DNA from: Deroplatys truncata | Taxonomy: Eukaryota > Arthropoda > Insecta > Mantodea > Mantidae | Length of the DNA: 64,000 nt | NCBI GenBank assembly: GCA_030765065.1 | Contig: CM060990.1 | Coordinates: 411,255,198-411,319,197 of the forward strand | Reading direction: 5' to 3' | In this document: in pieces, positions 43,710 to 56,602 of the stretch | Numbering within the stretch: the first letter of the stretch is position 1 | Layout: each line of letters starts with the position of its first letter | Notes under the pieces: model-generated | Database searches by the model: none | Told to the model about the DNA's origin: nothing | The model's input: the letters and a program-made list of their open reading frames with translations, nothing else | Translations under genes and position numbers: made by a program

Positions 43710-46480
43710 CAGGTGCGGCTCATCAATATGTGCTACAGTGCTACAGCACAATGGTTATTTTGTTGAAAGTAGTGCCCCATCACGTGTTAAGCATATCTTC
43801 AATTATTATTGCATATTTTCTTTCACTTTCATAATTTTAACCGATTTTATATTTGCCATGTGCTAGCATTACTTGCTCATCACTTGCAAAGGTGATTCAA
43901 GCCTCACATACACGTGATCGGTGCTGCTTTAGGTACTACGCAGATCCTCAGTTCGTTGGTGGGAATGCAGACCAATCTACGCACATGACGCATCTACTTG
44001 AAATCTCTTCTCCTATTGGCTGCTTTTACCTAGAATTGTGCTAACATTGACTGGAGCACAAAAGCGTTCCTGCTGCTTGCCGTAGTATAACTACTGCCAC
44101 CTATGTGGTGTTGATACAATTACCATTCTGCTATGCATGATACTAGTGGCAATAGATCTTATGCTGCAGCAACATAGCTCAGAGAGAATAAAGCTCTCCG
44201 GAAATGCACATGTGGAGCTGATACAATTTTAGCTGTTGGTATCACTTGTTTTCGATAACAAATAAGGCAAAATATTTGATTCAGCTTAAAAACTCAGGTT
44301 ATGTCCGACAGTAATAGTTCTGTTGTGTGCGCTAACATGAATTCTGTGAGTAGTTTGATTAATTATCCTTTCTCTAGGAGGACCCTAAAGGAAAAAGTTC
44401 AAGTGAAGCAACTAGGGAGGCAAACTCCAGCTCTAAACATTACGCGATCTGCAAAATGAGGAAGAAATAATTCCTACATTAGGTGGTTTAACCCCAAGAT
44501 CTACGAACATGCATGGATATGTGGATGCCAAGAAAGAAATGCCCTTTTCTGATTTCCATGCTTGCTGTTTCTTGGAGTACAACGGGAGTGACAGACCTAG
44601 GATATATTAATGTTTTTATCAACAAACACAAACAAAATGTAAAGCATTTGAACAATGTCCTAGATTTAAGTGCTTTAGGCAGTATAAATATTGTGACTCA
44701 GTTAAGCCGTGCTTATCAAGAAGCGAAACTGAAACATAACCAGCAAGTTGAAAAAAACAGGTATGTTTTGTCGCGCATTATTGACTGTATAAAGTTTTGT
44801 AGTGCGTTTGAGCTGGCTTTAAGAGGACTTGATGAATCTGAATCTTCTGAAAATCCTGGTGTATTCCTAGGATTGATTGATTTAGTAAGTAACATTGAGA
44901 GTGCTGTGAAGGAACACATGGACTCAAACCATATTTTCAAAGGGACCTCCAAAACCATCCAGAACGAACTCCTGGACTGTATGCTAGAAGTTTGTCGTGA
45001 GGTGATTGCAGAGGAAATGAAAGAAGCTGATTTTGTGGCTGTTTAGGCAGATGAAACCACAGATGTTTCTCATCAGTCGCAGCTTGTATTGGTATTTAGA
45101 TACAAGAAAAATGGTTTTCCATATGAAAGATTTTGGGTTTTTTTTAATCCAAAGGGACAAAATGCAGAATCACTTTCAGAAAGCATATTAAAAGTGCTTA
45201 ATGAGTTATTCAAAGACAACCCTCAAAAACTCATTGCCCAAACTTACGATGGAGCCTCGGTAATGAGTGGTGCAATTGGAGGAGTACAAGCCAAAGTCAA
45301 ATCTCAGTTTCCAAATGCGCAGTATATTCACTGCTATGCACATCAGTTGAATTTAGTAATGGAACATGCAGCTTCACAGAATAAGTCTGCCAGAATATTT
45401 TTTCTTAACCTGTCAGCTTTTCCTGCCTTTTTCTCAAGATCCCCACAGCATTTAGCTGCCCTAGAATCTGCGGTGGCAGAAGAGTTCCTGATGGTTCTGC
45501 AACTAGGTGGAATTTTAGATCCAGAACTGTTAATGTAGTATATGAAAATCAGGAAGAATTGCTACAGTGTTTTTTGGATTTGGAAAATTCTGCCCATGAT
45601 AAGACTTGCCTGGAAGCAAATTGACTTCGGCATTATTTAGAAGATAGAAAATTCCTTTCTTGGTTGAAATTCTTTCACAGAGTAATGCCTTATGTTGATA
45701 TCCTTTATAGCCAACTGCAGTCTAGATCAACTGAGGCAATTAAAGTAGAAAATGCCATGTCTTTATTCATTCAGTGTGTATGTGATATTCGAGAAGCAGC
45801 CTACAGTATATTTATGTTTCCTTTTGAACCAATGAGCAAACGACAGAGTCTCTGAATATAGAAGCCAAAGAAGTGTGCAATCGCATTATTGAGGAAGCTA
45901 GACATCGTTTTCAGTCCTTGAGTCATCTCGATGCAGCAAAGCTGTTAAACAGTAAATGTTTTGGCAATTTTTTAAACCAGTTTCCCGAGAGTGAACTTCA
46001 AACTGCTGTGGACACATATACAATACTGAACAAGAAAATGTTAAAGACACAGCTCAGTGTTCTGTAAGCAAGATCTGACTTCAGAAATATTGATGGGTCA
46101 GTGCAATTATTACAATACATAATCTCTAACAGCTTGCAAGATTCATTTTCTGAAGTGACAACTTTGCTAAAAATTTTGATCACAATGCCAATGACCACTT
46201 CTAAGCCAGAAAGATGTTTTTCATGTTTAAAACGTGTTAAAACTTTCTTAAGAAACACCATGTTGCAAGATCGTCTTACTGCTTTGGCAATGTTGTCCAT
46301 GGAGAGGAACATAGTTTCTAAGATGGATGGATTCAACACCAGAGTGATTGATAAGTTCTGCAGTAGGAAGGAGCGCTGTATGGACTTCATATTCTGCCAT
46401 TAGGTAAGAGAATTTGCAAAAATGTGTACATATTGTATGGTACTGTAGCACACACATTATTTTGTTCACCAGCCGCACTG
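43710..46480 (+). mobile_element. hAT transposon, ZMYM/TTF-finger type
   Basis: The left end begins CAGGTGCGGCT at 43710 and the right end finishes AGCCGCACTG at 46480. Both carry a subterminal GTGCTACAGT motif. Flanks GTCATAAC (43702-43709) and ATCATAAC (46481-46488) match at 7 of 8 positions, the hAT duplication length. The element is 2771 bp and encodes one transposase. Confidence 0.9.
44301..46402 (+). pseudogene. hAT transposase with TTF zinc finger and DUF4371 (broken)
   Basis: From ATG 44301 the order is an N-terminal stretch, then a TTF-type finger IRWFNPKIYEHAWICGC...NALFCFPCLLF in a shifted frame (about 44470-44570). DUF4371 text follows: FELALRGLDESESSENPGVF, HIFKGTSKTIQNELLDCML, ADETTDVSHQSQLVLVFRYK, AQTYDGASVMSGAIGGVQAKV and IHCYAHQLNLVMEHAA. 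The hAT dimerisation region is KILITMPMTTSKPERCFSCLKRVKTFLRNTM (46101-46403). The catalytic ADETTD Asp is preceded by an in-frame stop at 45044-45046. Shifts near 45540 and 45850 also break the frame. Such proteins resemble ZMYM1-like host genes derived from hAT. Confidence 0.92.
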
Positions 46481-46580
46481 ATCATAACCAGTCTAAATTT
46501 ATGGATGTGTGTACAAAAATATAGAATTAAATATGTAAACAACCCTTAAATACTAAATATATGTAGTAGATTATTAAGGG

Positions 46581-48330
46581 GTAGCAGAAACCTGGTTAAG
46601 GGAGGTAAATATAGAGGTGAAGGATTATACATATGTTGGAATAGAAGGGGAGGGGATAGCAAGGAAGGAAAGAGCTTCTGGGGAGTGGGTCTTTCTGTAA
46701 GACAATCCATAGGGAAAGTAATAAGGGAGTGGGTCTTTCTGTAAGACAATCCATAGGGAAAGTAATAAGAGATACTTGGTCCAGGATTAAAAATGTTTTG
46801 TGGATTATATTGGAAGATAAACTGATAAATGAGAAAACCATGTGTTTAGGTGTAGTGTACAATGCACCTGCTCCCTCGCAATACCATAATCCTGAATTGC
46901 TGAAGGCGCTAGAGAGAGATATAAATAGGTTAAGAGAGAAGTACGGGAATACGGAAATAATAATAATAGGGGATTTTAATATCAGAATAGGTGAAGGGGA
47001 TGTGAATATAGAGTGCGATATGTTTGTTGGAAATGAAAGATGTTCTAGAAGGGAGCAGTTCAGGCGAAGTAAAGATAAGTGTATTGATAAGTCAAGTGAA
47101 GGTTTTATCGAAGTTTGTGAAGTGAACGCTTTAGATATATTGAACGGTAAATATGGAGATGATTTGGAGGGAGAGTTTACTTTTGTTAATATGAACGGGC
47201 AAAGTGTCATTGATTATATATTATGGCCGATTAGCAAGGCGAATACAATAAGAAACTTTAAGATATTAAATTTTGTATCTAATAGTTCCCACTTCCCGCT
47301 GGTAGTGGAGATTCAAAGGCGATCAGAGGAAGTAAGGGAAGTTAGGCGGGAATGGGGAAAGAATACTAAGCAATATATTGAATTTAAATGGAGGGAGGAA
47401 CAGAGAGTAGAATTTAAACTAACATTAGATTCTAAGCATGGTCAAATATGTCAACAGGGAATGAGTTTTATGATAAGGAACCAGGGAATAGCAAATGCAA
47501 CCAATATTTTTAATATGTTAATGCAAAGAGCAGGGGATGGGATGAGAAGGGGGAGGGGCAGGGTAATAAAGGAAATAGGGTGGTATGATGAGGAATGCAA
47601 AATAACAAAAAAGGTGGTGAAACAGGCATTAGTAAGATGGAAAAAGAGAGGGGGTGAGGAAGATAAGAAGGAATACCTAAAGAGTAGGAATTTGTATAAT
47701 GCACTATTAGAAGAAAAGAAACAAGAATGGAGAAGTAAAGAACAGAGTAATCTGATTAAAGTTTTAAGGAAGAACAATGCCAGCAAGGTGTGGAGAGTGT
47801 TAAAATCCATGTATAACAAATGGTTAGTTAAACCAAATATCACTTCAGCAGATTGGATGGAGTATTTTAAAATGTTATTTGAGGAGGAGTGTTTTATTAA
47901 GATGAAACCAGTGATGGATTTTGGAGTGGGATACATAGATATATTAGATAGTGAAGTAAGCGATGAGGAGGTAGTGAAACAAGTGAAGGCAATGAAAAAT
48001 AATAAGGCAATGGGTATTGATGGAATTCCTCCTGAGTTTATCAAAGAATGGTGTAGTAATGAGACTAGAGTAAAGATGTTTACAGATTTGTTTAATGTAA
48101 TAAAAACCAAGGGGTATGTACTGGAGCATTGGAGGAAAGCAATAATTCATCCTATATACAAAGGCAAGGGGAGTGTTGATAAGCCTAATAATTATAGGGG
48201 AATAGCATTACTTTCAAATGTTGGAAAGATTTTCACAGGGATTTTAGCAAATAGCATACAAAACTGGGTAGAGGAATATAATATCCTCTCGGAGTTTCAA
48301 ATGAGTTTCGTAAGAGGAGAAGAACGGTAG
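46581..48330 (+). pseudogene. LINE endonuclease and RT N-terminus
   Basis: AP-type endonuclease motifs are VAETWL (46581), YNAPAPSQ, IIIGDFNIRIGEGD (the catalytic Asp/Asn), DYILW, and NSSHFPLV (the SDH position with SSH instead). RT fingers follow with MKNNKAMGIDGIPPEFIKE, HWRKAIIHPIYKGKG and NNYRGIALLSNVGKIFTGILA. The frame is lost near 48330, where the copy at 1-1285 continues with FRKGRRTIDN. The start is set by the first motif, because the 5' end is truncated. Confidence 0.9.
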
Positions 48331-48344
48331 ATAACTTATTCATA

Positions 48345-49484
48345 ATGAAAACTCTAGTGGATAAGTATTTAAAAGAAAAAAGGGGAAAATTGTACATGGC
48401 ATTTGTTGATTTGGAGAAAGCGTATGACCGCATTGATTTAAATTTGTTGTGGCACAAGCTCTTGAGGAAGGGAGTAAGTCAACAGATGGTGAATTTATTT
48501 AAAGCTCTATACAAGGAGAACACATTTTGTGTGAAAGTAGGAGTAGGATTGGTGACAAAAGAAGTAAACCAAAGGAAGGGATTACTACAAGGATGTAAGC
48601 TAAGTCCAGTGTTATTTAATCTGTATATTGATGATATCCTCACTGAGATAGGAAGGAACAATAATTGGTTGCCTGTGATAAATAAGGTATCAATTCCTGG
48701 GTTATTAGTTGCTGATGATTTAGTGATAGGATCAGTTTCAACGATTGGTCTGAAGCAGTCCCTACAGCAAATGAATAAATACTGTGATGAATGGAATCTG
48801 AAAGTAAATCAAGAGAAGACTCAAATTATAGTGTTTAAGAATGGTGCCAAACTGGGCAAGTATGAAAAGTGGAAGAATGGAGAGAAGGAATATAAAGTGG
48901 TCAGAGATTGTATATACCTAGGGGTTAAAATGGATGGGGTTGGAAAATGGGAGAAACAGAAGAAACTGGTATTGACGAAGGGGAAAGGGGCAATGTCAGC
49001 AATTAGAGGGTGCAAATATAGAATACCAGATATAAATTTTAAATGGCTAGAGAAAATATATAACACAGTAGTTGAAGCAAAAATGTTATATGGAAGTGAA
49101 ATATGGGGAGTAGAACGAGGCTGGGAAGAGATAGATATGGTACATAGGAGTTTTTGTAGAGAAGTTTTGGGCCTGCCAAATGCTACAGCTAAGGAATTTG
49201 CTCTAATTGAAATGCAGAGAGTGGGGAGAAAAGGGGTAATAATGGAGAGAGCTCTTAAATATTGGCACAGACTATTAAATTTAGAAGAGAAGAACTTGTT
49301 GAGGCAGTGTTTGGAATTTCAAGAAAGGAACTTAAAGAAAAATGGGTGGAGTTATAGTATACAAACTAATTTGGAAAATAGTAGTCTGGGAGAAATTTGG
49401 AGAAGGAGGGAAAATAATGTTAAGGGTTTTTGGAAAGAAGCTAGGCAGAGGTTTGAAGATATAGAGATACAAAATTTTTTTTAG
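48345..49484 (+). pseudogene. LINE RT palm and thumb
   Basis: MAFVDLEKAYDRIDLNLLW gives the first catalytic Asp, then QGCKLSPVLFNLYIDDIL. The catalytic box reads LVADDLVIGS where related copies have FADD, with both Asps kept. LKVNQEKTQIIVF and VRDCIYLGVKMDG follow, then the thumb YGSEIWGVERGWEEIDMVHR and the WRRRENNVKGFW segment shared with the copy at 1-1285. It stops at 49484. The zinc motif follows in another frame. Confidence 0.92.
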
Positions 49485-49559
49485 TAACATTGGGAAGAAA
49501 AGTTCCTTGGAATCATATATATTCATAAAAAATGTATGGGCTAGAGAACAGTATGTGGA

Positions 49560-49872
49560 TAACTCAAATAAGGAACAAAGAGAAAGTATAGCCTGGGTAT
49601 GAGCAGGTGTATGGAGACTAATAGGAATAAGAAATGTGTTTCCACAGAACCAGTGTCCAATATGTGGGGAAAGAGAAGATTTAGAACATATCGTTTTTTA
49701 TTGTAAAGGTACACAGCACTGGAAAAAGCAAGCTATAAATGGGAAATGGTTAAAACTGGACAGGAAAGTAGCCTTAAGCAAGATTTTTAACAAAGACAGT
49801 AAAAAGGTAGGAGAGTACCTGTCCAAAGTAAAAAAGAAATGGTTATGGACAATAAAAAGAGATGTGAATTAG
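49560..49872 (+). pseudogene. LINE C-terminal zinc domain
   Basis: NQCPICGEREDLEHIVFYCKGTQHWKKQ carries a CX2CX8HX4C pattern typical of the C-terminus of Jockey/R1-side LINEs. It belongs to the preceding RT and is in a different frame because of a shift near 49484. Confidence 0.88.
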
Positions 49873-50139
49873 TTTCATTATGTGATGTTAAGTTATGTAA
49901 TTATATTATCATTATTATAATATTAGTATTATTAGATTATTATTTTGGTATTACTACTATTATTGTATTATTATTATTATTATTATTTTATGTTATAATT
50001 AAGGAATGTAATATGGGTAGAATATGGCAAGATAACAGCTTGGGCTGATGTATAGCCATATTCCAAGGAAGATTGCTAGCACAAATAAATAAATAAATAA
50101 ATAAATAAAAAGATATGTATATTGTTTTATTTATAGATC

Positions 50140-52090
50140 TGGTAGCTGACACTGATGGTGACTTTCCCAAATCCTTCTGATTCTACAGAAGGAAGTGAAG
50201 AGAGTGGGAAAAGAACAAGGAAAAGGGTAAGAAGAGTGAATACCTGGAAGAGGAATAGGACAAGAAAATGCAGAAACACAGGACAAGAGTATGTAGGAAA
50301 AGGCAGTGTGTACAAGAAAGCAAAGTCTGTCCAACCGTATGACCATGTGTGTAGGTATGAATGCAAATGTTTTTCTGGGGATGATAGGAATGAACTATTT
50401 AAAGACTATTGGGCAGTAGGATCATGGGATCTCCAAACAACGTTCATTGCTGGAAGTATAGAGGTGTATAAACCAAAACGAGCATCTAGCAGTGCACTAT
50501 CCCACAAAGATGTTTCTGTGGTTCTCAAACTAAAGGATATGCAAAATGTTTATGCATATGTTTCTATATCAACCAAAAGAGGTATGATAATGTTCTCAAA
50601 CACAGGACAACTACTAGTGTCCCACAGACAGATAGGAGGGGAGAGCATATACCAACTAATAAAACACCACAAATGATGTACAGATGAGCAAGCAACATAC
50701 TGACTCCTTCTCAAGATACACAAGTCATTACTCTAGGAACAAAAATCCCCAGACAAAATATATTTCCCAGAGTCTCAATATTTGGAAATTGTATCATCTT
50801 TATTCAGAGTTTTGTAAAGAAAAACATAAACAGCCCTGTTAAAGAGAGTCTTTACAGATATCTTTAATACACAGTTCAACCTCAGTTTTAAAAGGCCTCA
50901 TTCAGACACTTGCTCTACATGTGATGCACTTGAAAGTAAGATTATTAAATAGTGAGGAGCCTGAAGTAGTTAATACCAGCAAACTTAACAAGGAACTACA
51001 TTTGTGGAGGACAGAGAAAGCTCGGTTAGCAAAGAATGATGTCCAACAGCTGGCAAAAAATAACCCTACCACAATTAAAGCAATATGTTTTGATTTTCAA
51101 AAACCACTGCCTAGCCCACTTTTAACATGCAATAAAGTATATTATCTTAGTCAAATGTGGACATACAATTTTGCCATTTGTGACCTTGCTGGTGGCCATG
51201 CTTCAATGTACATGCGGCATGAAGGTGAGGCCTCACGGGGCTCACAAGAAATCCTGTTTGCTGAAGTATGTACAACTTCCTCAGTCTGTAATAACCCTCA
51301 TTGCTTTTAGTGACAATGCAAGGGGTCAGAGCAAGAACAAAAACATCATTAAGTTCTGGATGTATATCATAAAGCATACATTGCTGAAGACCATTGGCCA
51401 CAAGTTCTTGATTTCAGGCCACTCCTATATGGAATGCGACCAAGACTTTGGCCTCATCAAAAAGAGCAAAAACATCATCCTAGCATATTTATACCTGATG
51501 ATTGGATGCAGGTTGTGGCATGTGCAACTCGTAAATTCCAAGTAGTATGAATGGCAACAGATAACTTCCTGTCTACAGAGGCTATGAATGAAGTGACCAG
51601 AGACAATGTTACAGGTATTCACACATTTCAGTAGCTTCATTTTGAAAAAGAAAGCCTCTATACACTATTTTATAAGACTACCCTCAATGATGATAAGAAT
51701 TTTGAATTCATTGACTTAAGACTATCAAAACCAGGATGCCCAAGCACAGCAATAATACATCACCTGCCATAACAACAGGGAAATATCAGAACCTGCAGCA
51801 GTTACTTTCATTTGTGCCTCCAATTTACCATCCATTCTATAAATCTTAAGCACAAATCAAAAACATCTGCTTCCAAACAATATAGGAGATCACCAGCAAG
51901 TGGAGGGCCAAGCACACAATCTGGTAATGACATGGTGCCTTCTGATGATGATGTGGGACTCAGAATAGGTATTTCCTGTAATAAAGCCAAATGGGAGTAT
52001 TTGTATGTTTATGCACTATGAGTTTGCTTGGAAATTTATGTTTCTGTATGTAACATTGTTTATTCATTTGCCAATCAATAAAAGTTATGT
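50140..52090 (+). pseudogene. DUF7869-type protein, probably a mobile element gene
   Basis: Plus-strand fragments match a large group of uncharacterised insect proteins. A basic start reads KRTRKRVRRVNTWKRNRTRKCRNTGQEYV; CRYECKCFSGDDRNELFKDYWAVGSWDLQTTFI follows. Next come HYSRNKNP, KLYHLYSEFCKEK, NLSFKRPHSDTC-TCDAL (about 50710-50935) and ICFDFQKPLPSP (50921-51310). The DUF7869 core is LAGGHASMYM-HEGEASRGSQEI, IAFSDNARGQSKNKNI and FLISGHSYMECDQDFGLIKK (51171-51545). The SD, GQ-N and GHS-MECD motifs look like a metal-binding nuclease core, but function is not established. AATAAA lies at 52078. It follows directly on the LINE tail and is broken by many shifts. Confidence 0.7.
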
Positions 52091-52099
52091 ATGGATTAA

Positions 52100-55000
52100 T
52101 GTAATACATGAAAATGGGACAAAATATTGTATTACATAGTTATGGTTCGTTCCAAACCTGATATTAATGAGAGTCAAAGGGATATAAGTGACATCCTTGG
52201 AGGCAGAGAGATGTAAGTCTAACTAGATTATTGGTAAAAACATTACTGAGCGTAACATTCTGAATTTAATTCACTGATATTGTATGTATAGCTTCATTAA
52301 TAACCATTACATATGATGGTTATTGTAGAAATGTAACAAATGAACATAGAATTTTAAATCTGATACAAACTTTGAAGCTCATTTTCTCAGAATCATGACT
52401 TTGTCACTTACACTCTTCTGCTTTTAACCGCCTCTTTTGCCAATATAAAATGAGGAGCATTGAAGCAAAAAGCACTAAGTGCATAATAAAAATTTTTCAG
52501 AAGAGAGGAAATACTAATATCTCCTTAGCTTAATGGCGGTTTTTAAAGCTCTTCATACCTAACTGTAGTGCAAATGTCACTTTCCTAAATACTTTTATAA
52601 TTAAAATCATTTTTTGTTTAATATCACATTAATAATGAAAAATGTTTTGGACTTAGTGCATTTTGAAGCAATTATATTAAAGATGATGAACATTAAGAAA
52701 ATTATATTTAATGATGTTTTAATGAATAATTTCAATCCTGCTTACAAAAAAAGGTTTTATGCTCTGCTTTGTGCATTTTTTTTTGGAGGGGGAGTAAGTT
52801 CAAATTTCATTTCTCTCTGTACTTCAACAATGCCCATTTCTTCTTACAAATAGTTACATTCTTCTTCATTCTGGTTTTTGCTACAGAATGCAGACCCTTT
52901 TTCCATAACCTCCACTAAAACTATAGCTCAGACTCACATCTCTATTCACTCCCAAATCTCTCTTATAAGAGCGTATCAACATCCTTTTCTTTGCTTCATT
53001 GACTGTGCTTTGGAGTGTTAAACCCTTGACTTGTGGTATACACTCAAACTTAACTTCCATTTCAAAGGAGATATGAATGGATTAGAGGGATGGCAAAAAC
53101 TATTAGGTTTGCATCTTTATCGCTGTATCTGAAGGATAATACAAGAAAAGAGAACTTACTGCTTCTCATTATATTTTTAAAATTAGCATGAAAAATAAAG
53201 CAACACAGAAAGTCATCTCAGTATCCTTTGCAGGTATTCCACTGCATTTATTTGCACGAGAGTAACAATAAAAATGCATTTTAATGACAAGGCACAAGCT
53301 CTTTATCTCATTTTTACTTCTTTGCTAATCTTCGTTTCCGCATTTTCATTCTTTTTCTGCTATCTTTACTGTTGCCTGGAGGAACAATTATTTCCTTTTT
53401 CATGTTGTAATACTTCAGTAGATGTACTATTAATGCTTCCTTGACACAGCTCCCTATCTCAGAGCTTGAAGTAAGCACATTCATTTTCTTCATTCATTCA
53501 TTTTGCATGATGTAATATTGTTAACAACATCCGAGGAAGCGATATCTAATATTGCTTGATAGCAACACATGCATTTCTAGTTCCACAGAATGCAAACACA
53601 ACAGTCACATATACACAGTGTCACATTAGCAATTCTTCGGTTCTGTAAACTGGTGAATTTTGTTCCATTCATCTCCATGGACCAAGCACTTTCTAAACCA
53701 AACACTGTATTTCAAAGCCATTTTATGATAGGAGGGAGTGCCATTTGAAAAAAAAAAAAAAACTGATTACACAGATTGATTCAGCACTATCAAAATAGGG
53801 AAATTGTATCAAAAAGCATTTTGTCTGTGATTGGACTAAGTGCATTTTGTTCTGATGATCCTCAAATACAGCCAAAAGTGATGCTTAGCTTTAGTAGGTT
53901 TATCCTTATTGGTTACAACTTTGATAAATATGTGTTTTTGTTTCATTCAAAATCTTAACAATAATGGAATAATTTGCATTTTAACCAACTTGTGTTGAGT
54001 TAAATTGCCAGTTTTATTTAAACCGCTATTGGCTGAAGTATAGCAACCAGGTATGCTTTAAATGGCTGGTGGTGAATGGGTTAAAACAAATAGCAACAGG
54101 TACCTTGAAACGGCTGATATCACAAAGAAAATTATTTGAAATAAATTGTGTGTTCTAGAATGCCAAAAGAGGTCAAGTTGACCCCTAAGAAGAAACTAAT
54201 CTGTACTTTTAGAAGAAAAAACTAATTCAACACAATTTCCTCCAGTGACTTTTATTTATTTTATGAGTTCATTCTACTAACCAAAAATGAATTGCTTCCT
54301 GATATTCAGTTGTAAATGTCATTTATTTTAAATGCCTGGAGGAGTCATACTGATTCCTTTATGCAATACTATGGTTTTTTCATACTTGACAAACTAAATG
54401 TGTTTTATTTTATATAACTGGCAAGTAAATCTATATCAAAGGTTACAATATACAACAACAATGCTTATGTTTAGAAATTATAGGAACAAAGCCCTTTCAC
54501 CAGACATGCCATTCCTTGTTCAACTCCGTTGTAAGTAAGAAATTGTACTGAAGAGAAGTAAGAAACTCTAAGATGAAACAACATGATAATAGGCATCCCA
54601 TATGAGGAGATAAAATAGTTTCAGAACTGTTTCTTGAGGATAAATTGCTTAGAATAATGTGATTATAATATTGAAACACTGTATTTTATTACTAGGGATC
54701 AAACTGATCACTTTCAGGCATTCTAGTGTTAAAGAGATCTACATTTTTTTGTGCAGCAAGTTTCTATCTATCTCTTATGGTTTACTAGTAATACAAAATT
54801 ATACAAAATTCCTTCCGAATGAAGATGACTTCATAGGCTATTCTCAGAAAAGTCAAGAAATGCATTTTATGTACCATGTGAATATCGTAAATATCATAAA
54901 AATAATCCTGTAAAATAAAATAATAGAATAAAATCCTAAAATAATTTTAATCAAAATCAGTAAGGTTATTTTTGAGAACATCAGCAATTTTGAAAAGCTT

Positions 55001-55140
55001 TCCATGTAAATGGTAGTTTATGTGGGGGGGGGGATTTTCTTGAAAATATTTGTGCCACATCCTCGGAAAATACTGAACTTAACTATGAAGTTTGGAATTT
55101 ATCCAACATTCTGATTTTTATACATGCATGCATGCACACA
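52100..55140. other. No gene recognised
   Basis: AT-rich. A minus-strand stretch at about 53330-53700 looks somewhat coding (TKFTSLQNRRIANV, and KKEIIVPPGNSKDSRKRMKMRKRRL near its end) but matches no family I know and has stops. An A-run lies at 53748-53762 and a G-run near 55023-55033. Confidence 0.45.
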
Positions 55141-56109
55141 CACTGTTCTACAAATGCTTCTTTTGGATTCGGGGGCCTCATTATATGCTTATAAACAGCT
55201 AGTTGATCTTGCTAATATGTTCAACTCCAAATTTCAATAAATGAACCAACAAGAGTAATCGATACTACTACAACTATTATAGATCATATTTTAACAAACT
55301 TACCTTTGGAACAGTATCATACAACTGTAATAAAAAGTCACTTATCAGATCATTTTGCATTGCAAATACAAATCACTTTTAGAATACCAGTATTACAAAA
55401 TCTCAACAAAATAGTGATGGATATTAATAATGCTAATGTAATGGCTCTTTGTGCTATGTTGCAAAACGAGCAATGAGTAAAAATTTATAATGAAAAGGAT
55501 GTTAATAGGAAATGGGAACATTTTATAGCATATGTAGCTATTACTTGGATACTGCTTGTCCATTAAAAAGTAAGAAAATAAAACAAAACACAGGAAATCA
55601 ATGGATTAATAAAGATATAATTATAGCAAAAGCAAAACTGAAACATTATTATGATAAGTATAGAATTACAAAACTATATAAAGATAAATAAACATTAACA
55701 AGCTTTAAAAGAAATTGCAGAAAATTAATAAAACAATCTAAAACAGAATACACAAAACATGTAATTGAAAAATAAAATAATGTTATAAAAACCGCATGGA
55801 ATCTTATAAATAATGAATATGGTAAAGGCAAAAGTCAGCACAAAAATATTGAAATAATTAGAGGTAATGTCATAATTACAGATTCCTGCAGAAATAAGTA
55901 CTCTAATTAATACTGGCTTTATTCAAAATATTAATACTCTACCAAGTAAAACAAAATACCACTTTAAATTGCATAAACCTAAATAAACATAGTATCTCCA
56001 TGATGATAGCTTGAGTCACACTTTTTTACACTCACCTTCACTAATTAAAAGTTGTATAAAACAGAAACCTTTTCGAGGACATTCATCCTCATCATCAGCA
56101 ACTGGGTGA

Positions 56110-56541
56110 CTAAAAGTCTCTTTCTCCCATATCCTCTTCTTCCTTTTCCTGCGGATTCTGAACCTGTTGCCATCTGGTGTTGGGGGCACAAAGTTTTAAA
56201 CCATAGTTCACAGACGGGATTTCAAAATTAATGACATTGCCATTTTTGATGATGTGTATTTTTTCCCAGATGTTCAATTCTATTGGTGTGGTGAGGGGTT
56301 TTAATAATTTTATACTTTGGCCAATGTTGTGGTTTTCTGTCCAAAAATGGTGTGATACAGTGGATTTCTCTATTTGTTTTAGTTTTATGTTCCTTTGGTG
56401 TTCCTTAAGTCTGGTTTCCAAGTTTCTTTTTGTTTGTCCTATGTAGTATTTCTCACATTCATCGCAATTAATCTGGTAAATTCCGGATTTTAATGTGTTT
56501 GGGATTGTATTTTTGAGAGGTGTGTTTAGCAAGTTCTTCAA
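56110..56541 (-). CDS. GIY-YIG endonuclease of Penelope element (left copy)
   Basis: Open frame of 143 codons. SGIYQINCDECEKYYIGQTKRNLETRLKEHQ holds the GIY...YIG pair and the Arg of the fold, preceded by LLNTPLKNTIPN. The C-terminal SHHFWTENHNI and the Glu-bearing NIWEKIHIIKN segment are present. It is the C-terminal domain of the RT protein and nicks target DNA. The open frame is intact here but cut off from the RT by a stop near 56600. Confidence 0.9.
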   Translation of the reverse strand: MKNLLNTPLKNTIPNTLKSGIYQINCDECEKYYIGQTKRNLETRLKEHQRNIKLKQIEKSTVSHHFWTENHNIGQSIKLLKPLTTPIELNIWEKIHIIKNGNVINFEIPSVNYGLKLCAPNTRWQQVQNPQEKEEEDMGERDF

Positions 56542-56602
56542 GCTGAATTTGTTTTGTGGAGCTAGTTTTATGTTAAATTTGTTGAAGATTCATTCAAATT
56601 TT

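Larger units (their letters stand above)
46560..50110 (+). mobile_element. LINE, nearly complete ORF2 with AAAT tail
   Basis: Plus-strand element starting at the first endonuclease motif (VAETWL, about 46581) and ending in an (AAAT)n tail at about 50085-50110. Two large frames cover endonuclease plus RT fingers (to 48330) and RT palm to thumb (48345-49484). A C-terminal CPICG...EHIVFYC zinc motif (49636-49872) follows, then a TTA/TAT-rich 3' UTR. It is the same family as 1-1285. Its 5' end and ORF1 are missing. A 44-bp tandem duplication at 46681-46768 and a shift near 48330 break it. Confidence 0.93.

Noticed and set aside
46596-47210. 204-codon minus-strand frame
   Set aside because: Shadow of the plus-strand LINE endonuclease; no family features.
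47451-48110. 219-codon minus-strand frame rich in Leu and Ser
   Set aside because: Antisense shadow of the LINE RT.
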